DNA of 7,625 bases from Acholeplasmatales bacterium (GTDB lineage: Bacteria > Bacillota_I > Bacilli_A > Acholeplasmatales > Anaeroplasmataceae): contig JAEELC010000128.1 in assembly GCA_016288675.1 (NCBI GenBank), forward strand, positions 1 through 7,625, given 5' to 3'. Below the pieces are notes generated by a model that was given only the letters and a program-made list of their open reading frames with translations, was not told the origin of the DNA and ran no database searches. Positions 1 through 6,539 of this stretch are shown piece after piece; positions within the stretch are counted from its first letter, which is position 1, and each line of letters starts with the position of its first letter. The position numbers were made by a program, and so were the translations under genes.

Positions 1-582
1 ACGAGTAGTATCTTGTGAAATTAAGTTAATTTCATAAGTACCCTTATTAACTGCAATTTCAACCTCATTATAAATATCTTCAATTGTACGGCTCTTTAAA
101 ATACCACGAATAAGTGGGATTGCGCAGAATGCACAACGATTTAAACAACCATCACTTATTCTTACATAAGTCATATAATCTGGAGTATCAGTTACACGTT
201 CAATAAATGATAATGTATCGGAATCCTTGTAATTAGTATGTAAGAAGCCATTAAGAACTGAAGAAATATTTTTATAATCATCAATTGTCATAAAATAATC
301 TACTTCAGGAAGTTCATTAATTAATTCTTCTTTATATCTTTGAGCAAGGCAACCCATAACAACAAGCTTCTTACCGCTAGTCTTATGTTGAGCAAGCTCT
401 AAAATAGTATTAATAGCTTCTTGCTTAGCACTTAAAATAAAAGCGCAAGTATTAACCATTAATATATCTGCTTCTTCAGGTGTAGCAACAACCTTATTTC
501 CATGGTTCTTTAAAAATCCTAAAACCATTTCGCTGTCAACTTGATTCTTTGAACAGCCAAGAGTAATCATATAAACGTTCAT
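1..582 (-). CDS. rimO: Ribosomal protein uS12 methylthiotransferase RimO (N-terminal 194 residues, cut by the left edge)
   Basis: A radical-SAM enzyme that adds a methylthio group to a conserved aspartate of ribosomal protein uS12 in the cytoplasm. Translation from the ATG at 582 is open to the edge. The N-terminal methylthiotransferase domain carries its three cluster cysteines: Cys10 in LGCSKNQVDSE, Cys46 in NTC and Cys78 in GCLAQR. The radical-SAM CxxxCxxC motif is Cys146, Cys150 and Cys153, within SDGCLNRCAFCAIP. LGCxKNxVDSE and the late ISQDTT are typical of RimO; MiaB and MtaB usually have different sequences around the first cysteine. The family is about 430-450 residues, so the rest of the radical-SAM domain and the C-terminal TRAM domain lie outside the window. 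The start follows an AGAGG ribosome binding site, and the gene sits 8 nt after dtd as the fourth visible operon gene. Family assignment is strong; RimO over the tRNA-modifying paralogues is fairly sure. Confidence 0.92.
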   Translation of the reverse strand, partial: MNVYMITLGCSKNQVDSEMVLGFLKNHGNKVVATPEEADILMVNTCAFILSAKQEAINTILELAQHKTSGKKLVVMGCLAQRYKEELINELPEVDYFMTIDDYKNISSVLNGFLHTNYKDSDTLSFIERVTDTPDYMTYVRISDGCLNRCAFCAIPLIRGILKSRTIEDIYNEVEIAVNKGTYEINLISQDTTR

Positions 583-587
583 AAATA

Positions 588-592
588 CCTCT
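588..592 (-). promoter_or_regulatory. rimO ribosome binding site overlapping the dtd stop codon
   Basis: Minus-strand AGAGG lies 5 nt before the rimO ATG. Its first two bases are the last two of the dtd TAG stop (591-593). A ribosome finishing dtd therefore covers the rimO start signal. This suggests translational coupling (inference) and fixes the rimO start at 582. Confidence 0.75.
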
Positions 593-1037
593 ATAATTCT
601 TTTGAATCTAAAATAATGGTAGTAGGTCCCATATTAGTAAAACTAATATGCATATCGGCACCAAACACACCAGTATATACGTTTAACCCATAACTTTCTA
701 ATTCTTTATTAAATGCATTGTAAAGCATTACAGCCTCTTCACCACGCATCGCATCAGTAAAGCCAGGTCTATAACCATGACTTGCATCTGCATATAAAGT
801 GAATTGAGAGATAGATAATACCTCTCCATTTACTTGACTTAACGAAAGATTCATTTTATCGTTTTCATCTGTGAAAACACGAAGACCTTGAACCTTTTTA
901 GCTAATTTTTTTACTTCATCTAAAGTATCACCATTAGTAAAGCCAACAAGAAGCATGAATCCAAAATTAATTTTAGAAACAATTTTTCCCTCAACTTCAC
1001 AACTAGCATCTTTAGCTACTTGAACTATTACTCTCAT
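591..1037 (-). CDS. dtd: D-aminoacyl-tRNA deacylase (DTD)
   Basis: A homodimeric cytoplasmic enzyme that hydrolyses the ester bond between D-amino acids (and glycine) and tRNA, keeping mischarged tRNA out of the ribosome. At 148 residues it has the usual family length. Hallmarks are RVFTDENDKMNLSL (about 53-66), the SQFTLYAD motif (77-84) and the cross-subunit Gly-cisPro motif NMGPTT near residue 134, usually NDGPVT in bacteria. The central GYRPGF replaces the more common GNRPSF. Neither change should disable the fold, since the Gly-Pro and SQFTL cores are intact. The ATG overlaps the rel TGA by four bases (ATGA), and only a weak TGAG stands upstream, so translation probably depends on reinitiation after rel. 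The rel-dtd pairing is the classical Firmicutes arrangement. Confidence 0.96.
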   Translation of the reverse strand: MRVIVQVAKDASCEVEGKIVSKINFGFMLLVGFTNGDTLDEVKKLAKKVQGLRVFTDENDKMNLSLSQVNGEVLSISQFTLYADASHGYRPGFTDAMRGEEAVMLYNAFNKELESYGLNVYTGVFGADMHISFTNMGPTTIILDSKEL

Positions 1038-3226
1038 GATAAAATACGCTCAATATTATAAATTCCTTCAATCTTTTTAAGATTTACAATAACTGTTTGA
1101 AGTTCAATAGTATTAGAAACTAAAATCTTAATCTTAATTACAGATTCAAGGTTTAAATCATTTTTAACATTAATGTCAGAAACTTGTAGATTTGCTTGTG
1201 ATAATAAATTTAAAATTTCAGCAAGTAGTGTAGGTTTTGTAGTAGCATTAATCTTAATAGCAGTCGCATATTTACGGACAATATTAGTTGCCCAATCAAG
1301 TTTTATTTGACGTCTATCTTCTAGCGCTCCAAGATTTTGACAATTAACATTATGTACAACTATACCGTTACCTTTTGTAATATATCCAACAATTTCATCG
1401 CCTGGAATTGGTAAGCAACAATTTGCAAGTTTAATATTTGGATTAGTTAAACCTTCAATTACAACACCAGTTTCAGAATTTGTAGTTAAATTACGTTTAG
1501 CCTTATCCATTGATTTTTGAAGCTTTTCAGCATCAAACATATCTTTAGGTTCTTCATTAATAATCTTTGCACAAACTGTTTTAGGAGATAAGATACCTTT
1601 ACCAATTTCAAGATACATATCTTCAACAGTTGAAATATTATTCTTAGAGAAATTTGATGTTACAAATTCATCATTGAAATCAAAAGTGATTTTTTGTTGA
1701 TTCATTTCTTGAGCAAGATTATTTTTACCTCTATCAATAATTACATCCCTATTTTGATTATTTAAGAATGCACGAATCTTATGTCTAGCATGGCTAGTAT
1801 GAGCAATATTCATCCAATCTTCAGATGGACCAAATGAATTATTACTTGTTTTTATAGATACAATGTCACCTGTCTTAAGTTCATAAGTTAATGGAACAAT
1901 TTTACCATTAATAATTGCACCTACAGTCTTATTACCTAGATTAGTATGAATCTTGTATGCAAAGTCAATTGGCGTAGAACCCTTAGGTAAATCAATTACA
2001 TCACCATTTGGAGTATATACATATACATTTGCATCTAGGATTTCATTTTTAATGCTTTCAACATAATCTTCTGCAGAAACATTATTACTTTCTTCTGTAG
2101 AAGCTCTAACAAGGTCACTATACCATTTTAATTTTTGAGCAATTTCGTATTGCTCTTTTTCTTTTGAATAAGTTACGCTTTCTTTATAAGCCCAGTGTGC
2201 AGCAACACCATATTCAGCAATAATATCCATCTCTTGAGTTCTAATTTGAACTTCAAAAGTATTACCCTCAGGTCCAATTACTGTTGTATGAAGTGATTGA
2301 TACATGTTTGACTTAGGAACAGCGATATAATCTTTAAAGCGTTTAGGAATTGGAGTGTAATGTGCATGTATAATACCTAAAACTTGATAACAAGTTTCAA
2401 CTTTATCCACAATTATACGAATTGCGTATACATCGTATATATCTTCAAATTCCTTTTGCTTAGTAATCATCTTTTTGTAGATAGAATAAGTATTCTTCAT
2501 TCTACCCTTAATTGTATATTCAATATGATTTTCGTTTAAGTATTCTTTTACACCTTTAATAATTTTATCAACAAGACCATCTTTTTCATTTTCTCTATGA
2601 TGAACAAGATTAGTAATCTTCTTGTACATTTCAGGTTCAATATATCTTAAACTTCTATCTTCGAGTTCACTCTTGATATGATTGATACCGAGTTTATCAG
2701 CAAGAGGAGCATAAATTTCAAGTGTTTCTTTAGCTATACGAACTTGCTTTTCTGGAGCTTGGAAATCCATAGTACGCATATTATGTAATCTGTCAGAAAG
2801 CTTAACTAAAATAACACGAATATCTTTTGCCATCGCAAGCAACATCTTTTGGTGATTAACAACTTGAGCCTTTTCTAAAGAACTAAATTTAAGCTTACTA
2901 ATTTTAGTAACACCATCAACAATACTTGCTACATCTGCATTAAACTCTCTAGTTAAATCTTCAAGAGTTGTATCTGTATCTTCTACAGTATCGTGTAATA
3001 AACCTGCGCATACTGTATTAGGACCTACATGAAGCTGTGCTAGAATTATAGATACTTCAAGAGGATGAATAATATAAGGCTCTCCACTTTTACGCTTTTG
3101 ATCCTTATGTTTATCTTTTGCATATTCAAATGCTTTGCAAATTAATGCTAAATCGTCTTCATGTGTAATATATGTTTTTACAACTTCAAGAAGTCTATTA
3201 ACATTTACATCACATTGTTTTTCCAT
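1034..3226 (-). CDS. rel: Bifunctional (p)ppGpp synthetase/hydrolase (RelA/SpoT homologue, Rel)
   Basis: A long RSH protein (730 residues, normal length) that makes and degrades the stringent-response alarmone (p)ppGpp on or near the ribosome. Domain order: an HD hydrolase with His54, His78-Asp79, Glu82-Asp83 and Asp145 in KLSDRLHN; a synthetase at about 230-350 with GRMKNTYSIYKKM, an RFKD motif at 296-299 and EVQIRT at 325-330; a TGS domain at about 398-460; a helical segment; a cysteine-bearing zinc-finger-like domain with Cys603-Cys604, His625 and Cys629; and a C-terminal ACT domain at about 653-730. RxKD, rather than the ExDD of monofunctional RelA, together with an intact HDxxED hydrolase motif marks a bifunctional enzyme. 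The start is set by AGGAGGT 7 nt upstream. apt lies 46 nt before it, with no terminator between, and dtd overlaps its 3' end. Confidence 0.98.
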   Translation of the reverse strand: MEKQCDVNVNRLLEVVKTYITHEDDLALICKAFEYAKDKHKDQKRKSGEPYIIHPLEVSIILAQLHVGPNTVCAGLLHDTVEDTDTTLEDLTREFNADVASIVDGVTKISKLKFSSLEKAQVVNHQKMLLAMAKDIRVILVKLSDRLHNMRTMDFQAPEKQVRIAKETLEIYAPLADKLGINHIKSELEDRSLRYIEPEMYKKITNLVHHRENEKDGLVDKIIKGVKEYLNENHIEYTIKGRMKNTYSIYKKMITKQKEFEDIYDVYAIRIIVDKVETCYQVLGIIHAHYTPIPKRFKDYIAVPKSNMYQSLHTTVIGPEGNTFEVQIRTQEMDIIAEYGVAAHWAYKESVTYSKEKEQYEIAQKLKWYSDLVRASTEESNNVSAEDYVESIKNEILDANVYVYTPNGDVIDLPKGSTPIDFAYKIHTNLGNKTVGAIINGKIVPLTYELKTGDIVSIKTSNNSFGPSEDWMNIAHTSHARHKIRAFLNNQNRDVIIDRGKNNLAQEMNQQKITFDFNDEFVTSNFSKNNISTVEDMYLEIGKGILSPKTVCAKIINEEPKDMFDAEKLQKSMDKAKRNLTTNSETGVVIEGLTNPNIKLANCCLPIPGDEIVGYITKGNGIVVHNVNCQNLGALEDRRQIKLDWATNIVRKYATAIKINATTKPTLLAEILNLLSQANLQVSDINVKNDLNLESVIKIKILVSNTIELQTVIVNLKKIEGIYNIERILS

Positions 3227-3233
3227 AAGCTCT

Positions 3234-3240
3234 ACCTCCT
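3234..3240 (-). promoter_or_regulatory. Strong ribosome binding site of rel
   Basis: Minus-strand AGGAGGT, a near-full anti-16S match, 7 nt before the ATG at 3226. It is the strongest such site inside the operon and contrasts with the weak dtd signal, suggesting rel is translated independently of apt. Confidence 0.8.
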
Positions 3241-3272
3241 AGATATCTTAATTCTTTTTCTAGCCTTTTTAA

Positions 3273-3791
3273 TTATTCACCTTCATAAGTAAGTAAACTA
3301 AATACAGGTGCCTTTAATACATCTCTACCGTGTAAATCAGTTAATTCAATTGCACAAGCAAAACCAACTGTTTCAGCTCCAAGCTTTTCAACTAATTCTT
3401 CACAAGCACGAGCTGTACCACCAGTGGCAAGTAAATCATCAACTATTAATACCTTGTCACCCTTCTTTAATGCATCTGTAAGTAAACATAAAGTGTTAGT
3501 ACCATATTCTAAAGAATAATCAGCAGTAACTGCTTCTCTTGGTAACTTACCTGGCTTACGAACAGGAGAGAAACCTAAATTTAATTTATAAGCAATTGGA
3601 CAACCAAAAATAAATCCACGTGCTTCAGGTCCAATGATAACATTAGCACCAACCTTTTTAGCAAATTCAGCCATTTGGTCAATCGCATATTCAAATGCCT
3701 TGCTATCACGAATCATAGGTGTTACATCACGGAACATAATACCTTTCTTTGGGAAATCTTCAATAGTTGCAACATAATCTTTTAAATTCAT
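3273..3791 (-). CDS. apt: Adenine phosphoribosyltransferase
   Basis: Converts adenine and PRPP to AMP and pyrophosphate in purine salvage; cytoplasmic and normally a dimer. At 172 residues it has the family length. It starts with the typical LKDYVATIEDFPKKGIMFRD region, has GPEARGF (54-60) around the base-binding pocket, the flexible loop RKPGKLPREAV (78-88), and the PRPP-binding signature VLIVDDLLATGGTA (114-127) with its acidic pair Asp118-Asp119. GAGG lies 7 nt before the ATG. It is the first gene after the divergent promoter region, so it should lead the apt-rel-dtd-rimO transcript. apt next to rel is conserved across Firmicutes and places purine nucleotide supply beside alarmone synthesis. 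Confidence 0.97.
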   Translation of the reverse strand: MNLKDYVATIEDFPKKGIMFRDVTPMIRDSKAFEYAIDQMAEFAKKVGANVIIGPEARGFIFGCPIAYKLNLGFSPVRKPGKLPREAVTADYSLEYGTNTLCLLTDALKKGDKVLIVDDLLATGGTARACEELVEKLGAETVGFACAIELTDLHGRDVLKAPVFSLLTYEGE

Positions 3792-3818
3792 AATAAAACC
3801 TCACTCTAATACTTTTCT

Positions 3819-3847
3819 ATTATACCACAAATCTGGTTCATTTTAGA
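3819..3847 (-). promoter_or_regulatory. Extended -10 promoter of the apt-rel-dtd-rimO operon
   Basis: On the minus strand TATAAT (3819-3824) is preceded by TGG, giving a TGn extended -10 element. The -35 candidate 17 nt upstream, TCTAAA (3842-3847), matches the consensus poorly (3 of 6), which extended -10 promoters tolerate. The predicted transcript starts near 3812 with a leader of about 20 nt, too short for a riboswitch. Confidence 0.65.
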
Positions 3848-3851
3848 AAAC

Positions 3852-3871
3852 ATATTTATTATAATAAATAT
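3852..3871. repeat. Perfect 20-bp palindrome, candidate shared operator
   Basis: ATATTTATTATAATAAATAT reads the same on both strands. Its centre (3861.5) is within 2 bp of the midpoint between the two divergent -10 boxes, and it lies between the two -35 regions. The central bases also form TATAAT on both strands, so it could instead act as secondary promoter elements. Because it is pure A/T in very AT-rich DNA, chance is a real alternative. The palindrome is seen directly; the operator role is inference. Confidence 0.4.
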
Positions 3872-3874
3872 ATC

Positions 3875-3901
3875 TTTAAAAATAAAGGACTATGTTATAA
3901 T
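3875..3901 (+). promoter_or_regulatory. Extended -10 promoter of rarA
   Basis: TATAAT at 3896-3901 is preceded by TGT, a TGn extended -10 element. The best -35-like hexamer is TTTAAA (3875-3880, 4 of 6) at a short 15-nt spacing, so recognition probably rests on the extended -10. The transcript should start near 3908, leaving a leader of about 20 nt. Confidence 0.65.
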
Positions 3902-3917
3902 ACTTACAGATAAACAA

Positions 3918-3925
3918 AAGGAGGT
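3918..3925 (+). promoter_or_regulatory. Ribosome binding site of rarA
   Basis: AAGGAGGT lies 5 nt before the ATG at 3931 and fixes the rarA start. Confidence 0.8.
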
Positions 3926-3930
3926 ATCCT

Positions 3931-5154
3931 ATGGAACCGCTAGCACATAGATTACGTCCAACCTCTTTTGACGATATGGTCGGTCAAAAAGAGTTAATTG
4001 GAGAAAATGGAATAATAAGAAAAATGGTTGAACAAAATAAGCTAATGTCTATTATTTTATTTGGTCCTCCAGGATGTGGAAAAACAACAATAGCTAAAAT
4101 TATTAAAGAAAAATTTTCAATTGATTCTTTTTCATTTAATGCGTCAGTTGATAATAAAAAAGTCTTACAAGATATAGCTAATTCAGTTAAATTTTATCAT
4201 AATGCGATTGTTATAATTGATGAAATTCACAGAATGAAAAAAGATACACAAGACTTCTTATTACCATTTCTTGAAAATGGTTCGATAACAATAATAGGTT
4301 TAACCACTTCAAATCCTTATATTTCTATAAATCCAGCTATTAGATCACGCTGTCACATATATCAATTAAAACAAGCAACTGAAAATGATATTATAGAATT
4401 ATTAAAAAAAGCGTTAAATGATAAAATCTTTGAAAATGTAAAAATAAATGATTCAATATTACATTTAATTTCATCAAGATCAGGCGGAGAAATTAGAAGT
4501 GCCTTAAATATGCTTGAAACATTAAGCTTACTAAGTGGAGAAATTACATTACAAGATGCCGAAAATGCAATAGGAATTAAAGCTTTAAAATTAGATAGCA
4601 AAGACATTTACTACTACGACTTACTAAGTGCATTACAAAAATCAATTAGGGGTTCAGATGTAGATGCCGCGCTTCTATATTTAGGAAGATTAATAAAGCT
4701 TGAAGATTTAGATATCATAATTAGACGCTTAACTGTAATATCATATGAGGATATAGGATTAGCTAATCCACAAGTAAGTTTATATGTAAATGGTGCCTGC
4801 GATGCAGCATTAAAATTAGGACTACCTGAAGCTCGTATTCCATTATCTTTTGCGGTAATTGCATTAGCAATGTCACCAAAGTCTAATACTGCAGAAAGTT
4901 CGATAGATAAAGCATTATCTGATATCGATAAATACCCTGATTTTAATATCCCTGCAAATATTTTAAATAGAGAAATAAAAGGTAATTCTAAATTATATAA
5001 ATATCCACATGATTTTGAAAATGATATAGTATATCAACAATATTTACCAAACGAACTAAAGGATCATAGATATTATGAACCAAAGACAACAGGTAAATAT
5101 GAAAGAGCAATAAAAGAATACTATGAATTTGCAAAAAATATATTAAAAAAATAA
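3931..5154 (+). CDS. rarA: Replication-associated recombination protein RarA (MgsA/WRNIP1 family AAA+ ATPase)
   Basis: A clamp-loader-like ATPase that acts at stalled or damaged replication forks and in recombination. In order: N-terminal PLAHRLRPTSFDDMVGQ (3-19), Walker A GPPGCGKT (45-52), Walker B IVIIDE (93-98), sensor 1 TTSNP (125-129) followed by the PAIRSRC arginine-finger region (135-141), and sensor 2 GEIRSALNMLE (186-196). The C-terminal family domain follows, with IRRLTVISYEDIGLANP (264-280) and a serine/lysine-rich stretch near 315-330. At 407 residues it is close to the family's usual 420-450. It is transcribed away from the apt operon with its own promoter and strong ribosome binding site, and shares a 3' terminator with the small gene facing it. 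Its C-terminal Lys-Lys codons and stop feed into that terminator. Confidence 0.96.
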   Translation: MEPLAHRLRPTSFDDMVGQKELIGENGIIRKMVEQNKLMSIILFGPPGCGKTTIAKIIKEKFSIDSFSFNASVDNKKVLQDIANSVKFYHNAIVIIDEIHRMKKDTQDFLLPFLENGSITIIGLTTSNPYISINPAIRSRCHIYQLKQATENDIIELLKKALNDKIFENVKINDSILHLISSRSGGEIRSALNMLETLSLLSGEITLQDAENAIGIKALKLDSKDIYYYDLLSALQKSIRGSDVDAALLYLGRLIKLEDLDIIIRRLTVISYEDIGLANPQVSLYVNGACDAALKLGLPEARIPLSFAVIALAMSPKSNTAESSIDKALSDIDKYPDFNIPANILNREIKGNSKLYKYPHDFENDIVYQQYLPNELKDHRYYEPKTTGKYERAIKEYYEFAKNILKK

Positions 5155-5183
5155 AGAAGAAATTATTGTCTAATTTCTTCTTT
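5153..5183. terminator. Bidirectional intrinsic terminator between rarA and the small membrane-protein gene
   Basis: A perfect 13-bp stem (5153-5165 with 5171-5183) and a 5-nt loop. Plus-strand transcripts run into a U-rich tract (TTCTTCTACTTTTTT); minus-strand transcripts run into seven consecutive Us (5145-5151), encoded opposite the last lysine codons of rarA. The stem contains the last bases of the rarA stop and the whole TAA stop of the opposing gene (5163-5165). It has only two G-C pairs, so strength is uncertain; the minus direction looks stronger. Confidence 0.7.
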
Positions 5184-5345
5184 TTCTTCTACTTTTTTAT
5201 CATTAAATGGAATACCAATTATGCTTAATGCAAAAAATCCAATAGCACCTATAGATATTAAATATTTATTAGAAATAGTAATTCCTATAAAAATAAAAGC
5301 GATAAAAATAACTATTAAAGTAATAAACAAAATCTTAAATTTCAT
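5163..5345 (-). CDS. Small two-helix membrane protein of unknown function (60 residues)
   Basis: I do not recognise a family. The protein begins MKFK, has a strongly hydrophobic first helix (about 5-24), a short polar turn (GITISNKY), a second hydrophobic segment (about 29-46) and a charged, acid-rich tail (NDKKVEEKEEIRQ). It is predicted to sit in the membrane as a hairpin. A longer version from a TTG at 5366 is open (67 residues), but it would start only a few bases after the predicted transcription start with no ribosome binding site. The ATG at 5345 has GGAG 10 nt upstream and is preferred. It has its own near-consensus promoter and a terminator built into its stop, so it looks like a complete single-gene unit. 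That layout is the main reason to believe the gene is real. Confidence 0.7.
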   Translation of the reverse strand: MKFKILFITLIVIFIAFIFIGITISNKYLISIGAIGFFALSIIGIPFNDKKVEEKEEIRQ

Positions 5346-5375
5346 ACACTTCACTCTCCAAAACAATGTATTTTT

Positions 5376-5404
5376 ATTATAATACTTTTTGTATTATGTG
5401 TAAA
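5376..5404 (-). promoter_or_regulatory. Sigma-A-type promoter of the 60-residue membrane protein gene
   Basis: On the minus strand TTTACA (5399-5404, 5 of 6 to TTGACA), a 17-nt spacer and TATAAT (5376-5381, 6 of 6). The transcript would start near 5369, giving a leader of about 24 nt before the ATG at 5345. Confidence 0.75.
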
Positions 5405-5424
5405 TATTTTTATTCTTTTTTTGT

Positions 5425-5454
5425 AAAAAAAAATAATGGCATATTTGCCATTAT
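5425..5454 (-). terminator. Intrinsic terminator of the AEC permease gene
   Basis: A 9-bp stem (5433-5441 with 5446-5454) around TAATGGCA/TGCCATTA, with a 4-nt loop, followed on the minus strand by nine Us (5425-5433, the last A-U pair shared with the stem). The permease TAA stop (5451-5453) lies inside the first arm. It separates the permease from the small gene's promoter. Confidence 0.88.
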
Positions 5455-6392
5455 ATTTTTAGTAACAATGCAACTAAAGGAATAGTTATAATTGTTGATA
5501 AAGTTGTAAGTAATACAATATTTGAAGATAATTCTTCTTCTTGATGTTCAATTTCAGCTAAATTTGAAACCATTGAAGCTGTTGGACAAGCAGCAAGAAT
5601 TAAAATTGCAGCCTTAAATTCATATGTTAAAACTGGAATAAAACGAACTACAAAATAACAGAAGATTGGAAAAATAATCATTTTGCATAAAATTGTTACA
5701 TATACAATCTTATTAATGAATAAATTCTTAAGTTTCATTGTTGAAAGTCTACAGCCTAAAATAATCATGCATAATGGAGTAGTCATTTTTGCAAATATAG
5801 CAATACCATTTTCAAGTTCAACTGGAATATATTTATAAGCATTAAATATATATAAAGGAAGAGCAATATATAAACCAATACTAGCAGGATTTAATAAAGC
5901 TTTCTTTAAAGATATATATTTCTTATCTAATGTAATACAGAATACACCTAATGTGAATACTAATACATTCATAGAACATACATATACACATGAAAAACAA
6001 GCAACAATAGGATAACTAGATAATACGGCTTTTACAATTGGAAGTCCAAAGAATCCAACATTAGCTAGTGTAGATCCAATTGAAAATAAACGGTATCTTG
6101 GTTCTTCAAATTTTCTTCTAACAATTAAATATAATACCACAAAGAATATACATTGAAGAATGAAAGATACAGTGAAGAATAAAGCCATTTGTCCAAAATC
6201 TTTAGCTACAAATTCGCCCATTCCTAAGAAACTTGAAATAATCATTAAAGGCATACATACAACTACAAGTAGTTGAGATATGCTTGATAAATGTTGGCTC
6301 TTCATTTTGTTTGTTTTACCAAGTAAATATCCAGGTAAAATAAATAAGAGCGTAATAAAAACATTCATTAATGTAATTTTAAAAATCTCCAT
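5451..6392 (-). CDS. AEC (auxin efflux carrier/malate permease) family transporter
   Basis: An integral membrane carrier of 313 residues, usual for the family. About ten hydrophobic segments can be seen, near 5-25, 38-58, 66-91, 101-122, 128-153, 169-187, 195-215, 228-254, 258-277 and 290-312. Family-like motifs are NVGFFGLPI (111-119), TTPLCMIILGCRLS (204-217) and the proline-broken helix AACPTASMVSNLAE (267-280). Members move organic anions such as malate or amino-acid-derived acids, but the substrate cannot be read from the sequence. The start at 6392 has TGAGG 7 nt upstream. It has its own promoter and terminator and no metabolic partner beside it; a link to the neighbouring phosphotransacylase (organic-acid export in fermentation) would be speculation. 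Confidence 0.88.
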   Translation of the reverse strand: MEIFKITLMNVFITLLFILPGYLLGKTNKMKSQHLSSISQLLVVVCMPLMIISSFLGMGEFVAKDFGQMALFFTVSFILQCIFFVVLYLIVRRKFEEPRYRLFSIGSTLANVGFFGLPIVKAVLSSYPIVACFSCVYVCSMNVLVFTLGVFCITLDKKYISLKKALLNPASIGLYIALPLYIFNAYKYIPVELENGIAIFAKMTTPLCMIILGCRLSTMKLKNLFINKIVYVTILCKMIIFPIFCYFVVRFIPVLTYEFKAAILILAACPTASMVSNLAEIEHQEEELSSNIVLLTTLSTIITIPLVALLLKI

Positions 6393-6426
6393 ATAAAAAC
6401 CTCATACAAATAAAAAAAGTGTTTCT

Positions 6427-6455
6427 ATTTTACTCCTATAGACATACGAAATCAA
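6427..6455 (-). promoter_or_regulatory. Likely promoter of the AEC permease gene
   Basis: On the minus strand TTGATT (6450-6455, 4 of 6 to TTGACA), a 17-nt spacer and TAAAAT (6427-6432, 5 of 6 to TATAAT). The predicted start near 6420 gives a leader of about 28 nt. It lies after the pduL terminator, in agreement with an independent unit. Confidence 0.5.
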
Positions 6456-6493
6456 GACTTATTTTTTTCAAAAAAGTTTTTATAGCTAAAAAT

Positions 6494-6525
6494 AAAAAGA
6501 AAAAATGATAGCACTGCTATCATTT
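6494..6525 (-). terminator. Intrinsic terminator of pduL
   Basis: A perfect 10-bp stem (6503-6512 with 6516-6525) with a 3-nt loop; the core is ATGATAGC/GCTATCAT. On the minus strand it is followed by TTTCTTTTT, and it begins 14 nt after the pduL stop. The plus-strand side has no comparable U tract, so it acts one way. Confidence 0.85.
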
Positions 6526-6539
6526 AATTTCTTTATTTA

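Noticed and set aside
1..582. Assignment of the left-edge gene as MiaB or MtaB
   Set aside because: The first-cysteine motif LGCSKNQVDSE and the later ISQDTT fit RimO better; the full C-terminus would settle it.
1034..1036. TGA as a Trp codon (Mycoplasma-type code)
   Set aside because: TGA ends rel exactly where dtd begins, and Trp in the conserved AAHWAYK motif of Rel is TGG.
3792..3930. Purine riboswitch or PurR box upstream of apt
   Set aside because: The predicted apt leader is only about 20 nt, too short for an aptamer, and no PurR-box-like CGAA pairs are seen in the region.
4362..4607. 81-codon open frame on the minus strand within rarA
   Set aside because: It lies wholly antisense to the conserved AAA+ coding region, has no sensible ribosome binding site or family, and its hydrophobic look comes from reading an AT-rich gene backwards.
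5163..5366. 67-residue version of the small membrane protein starting at TTG 5366
   Set aside because: The start is a TTG only a few bases after the predicted transcription start and has no ribosome binding site; the ATG at 5345 has GGAG at a workable distance.
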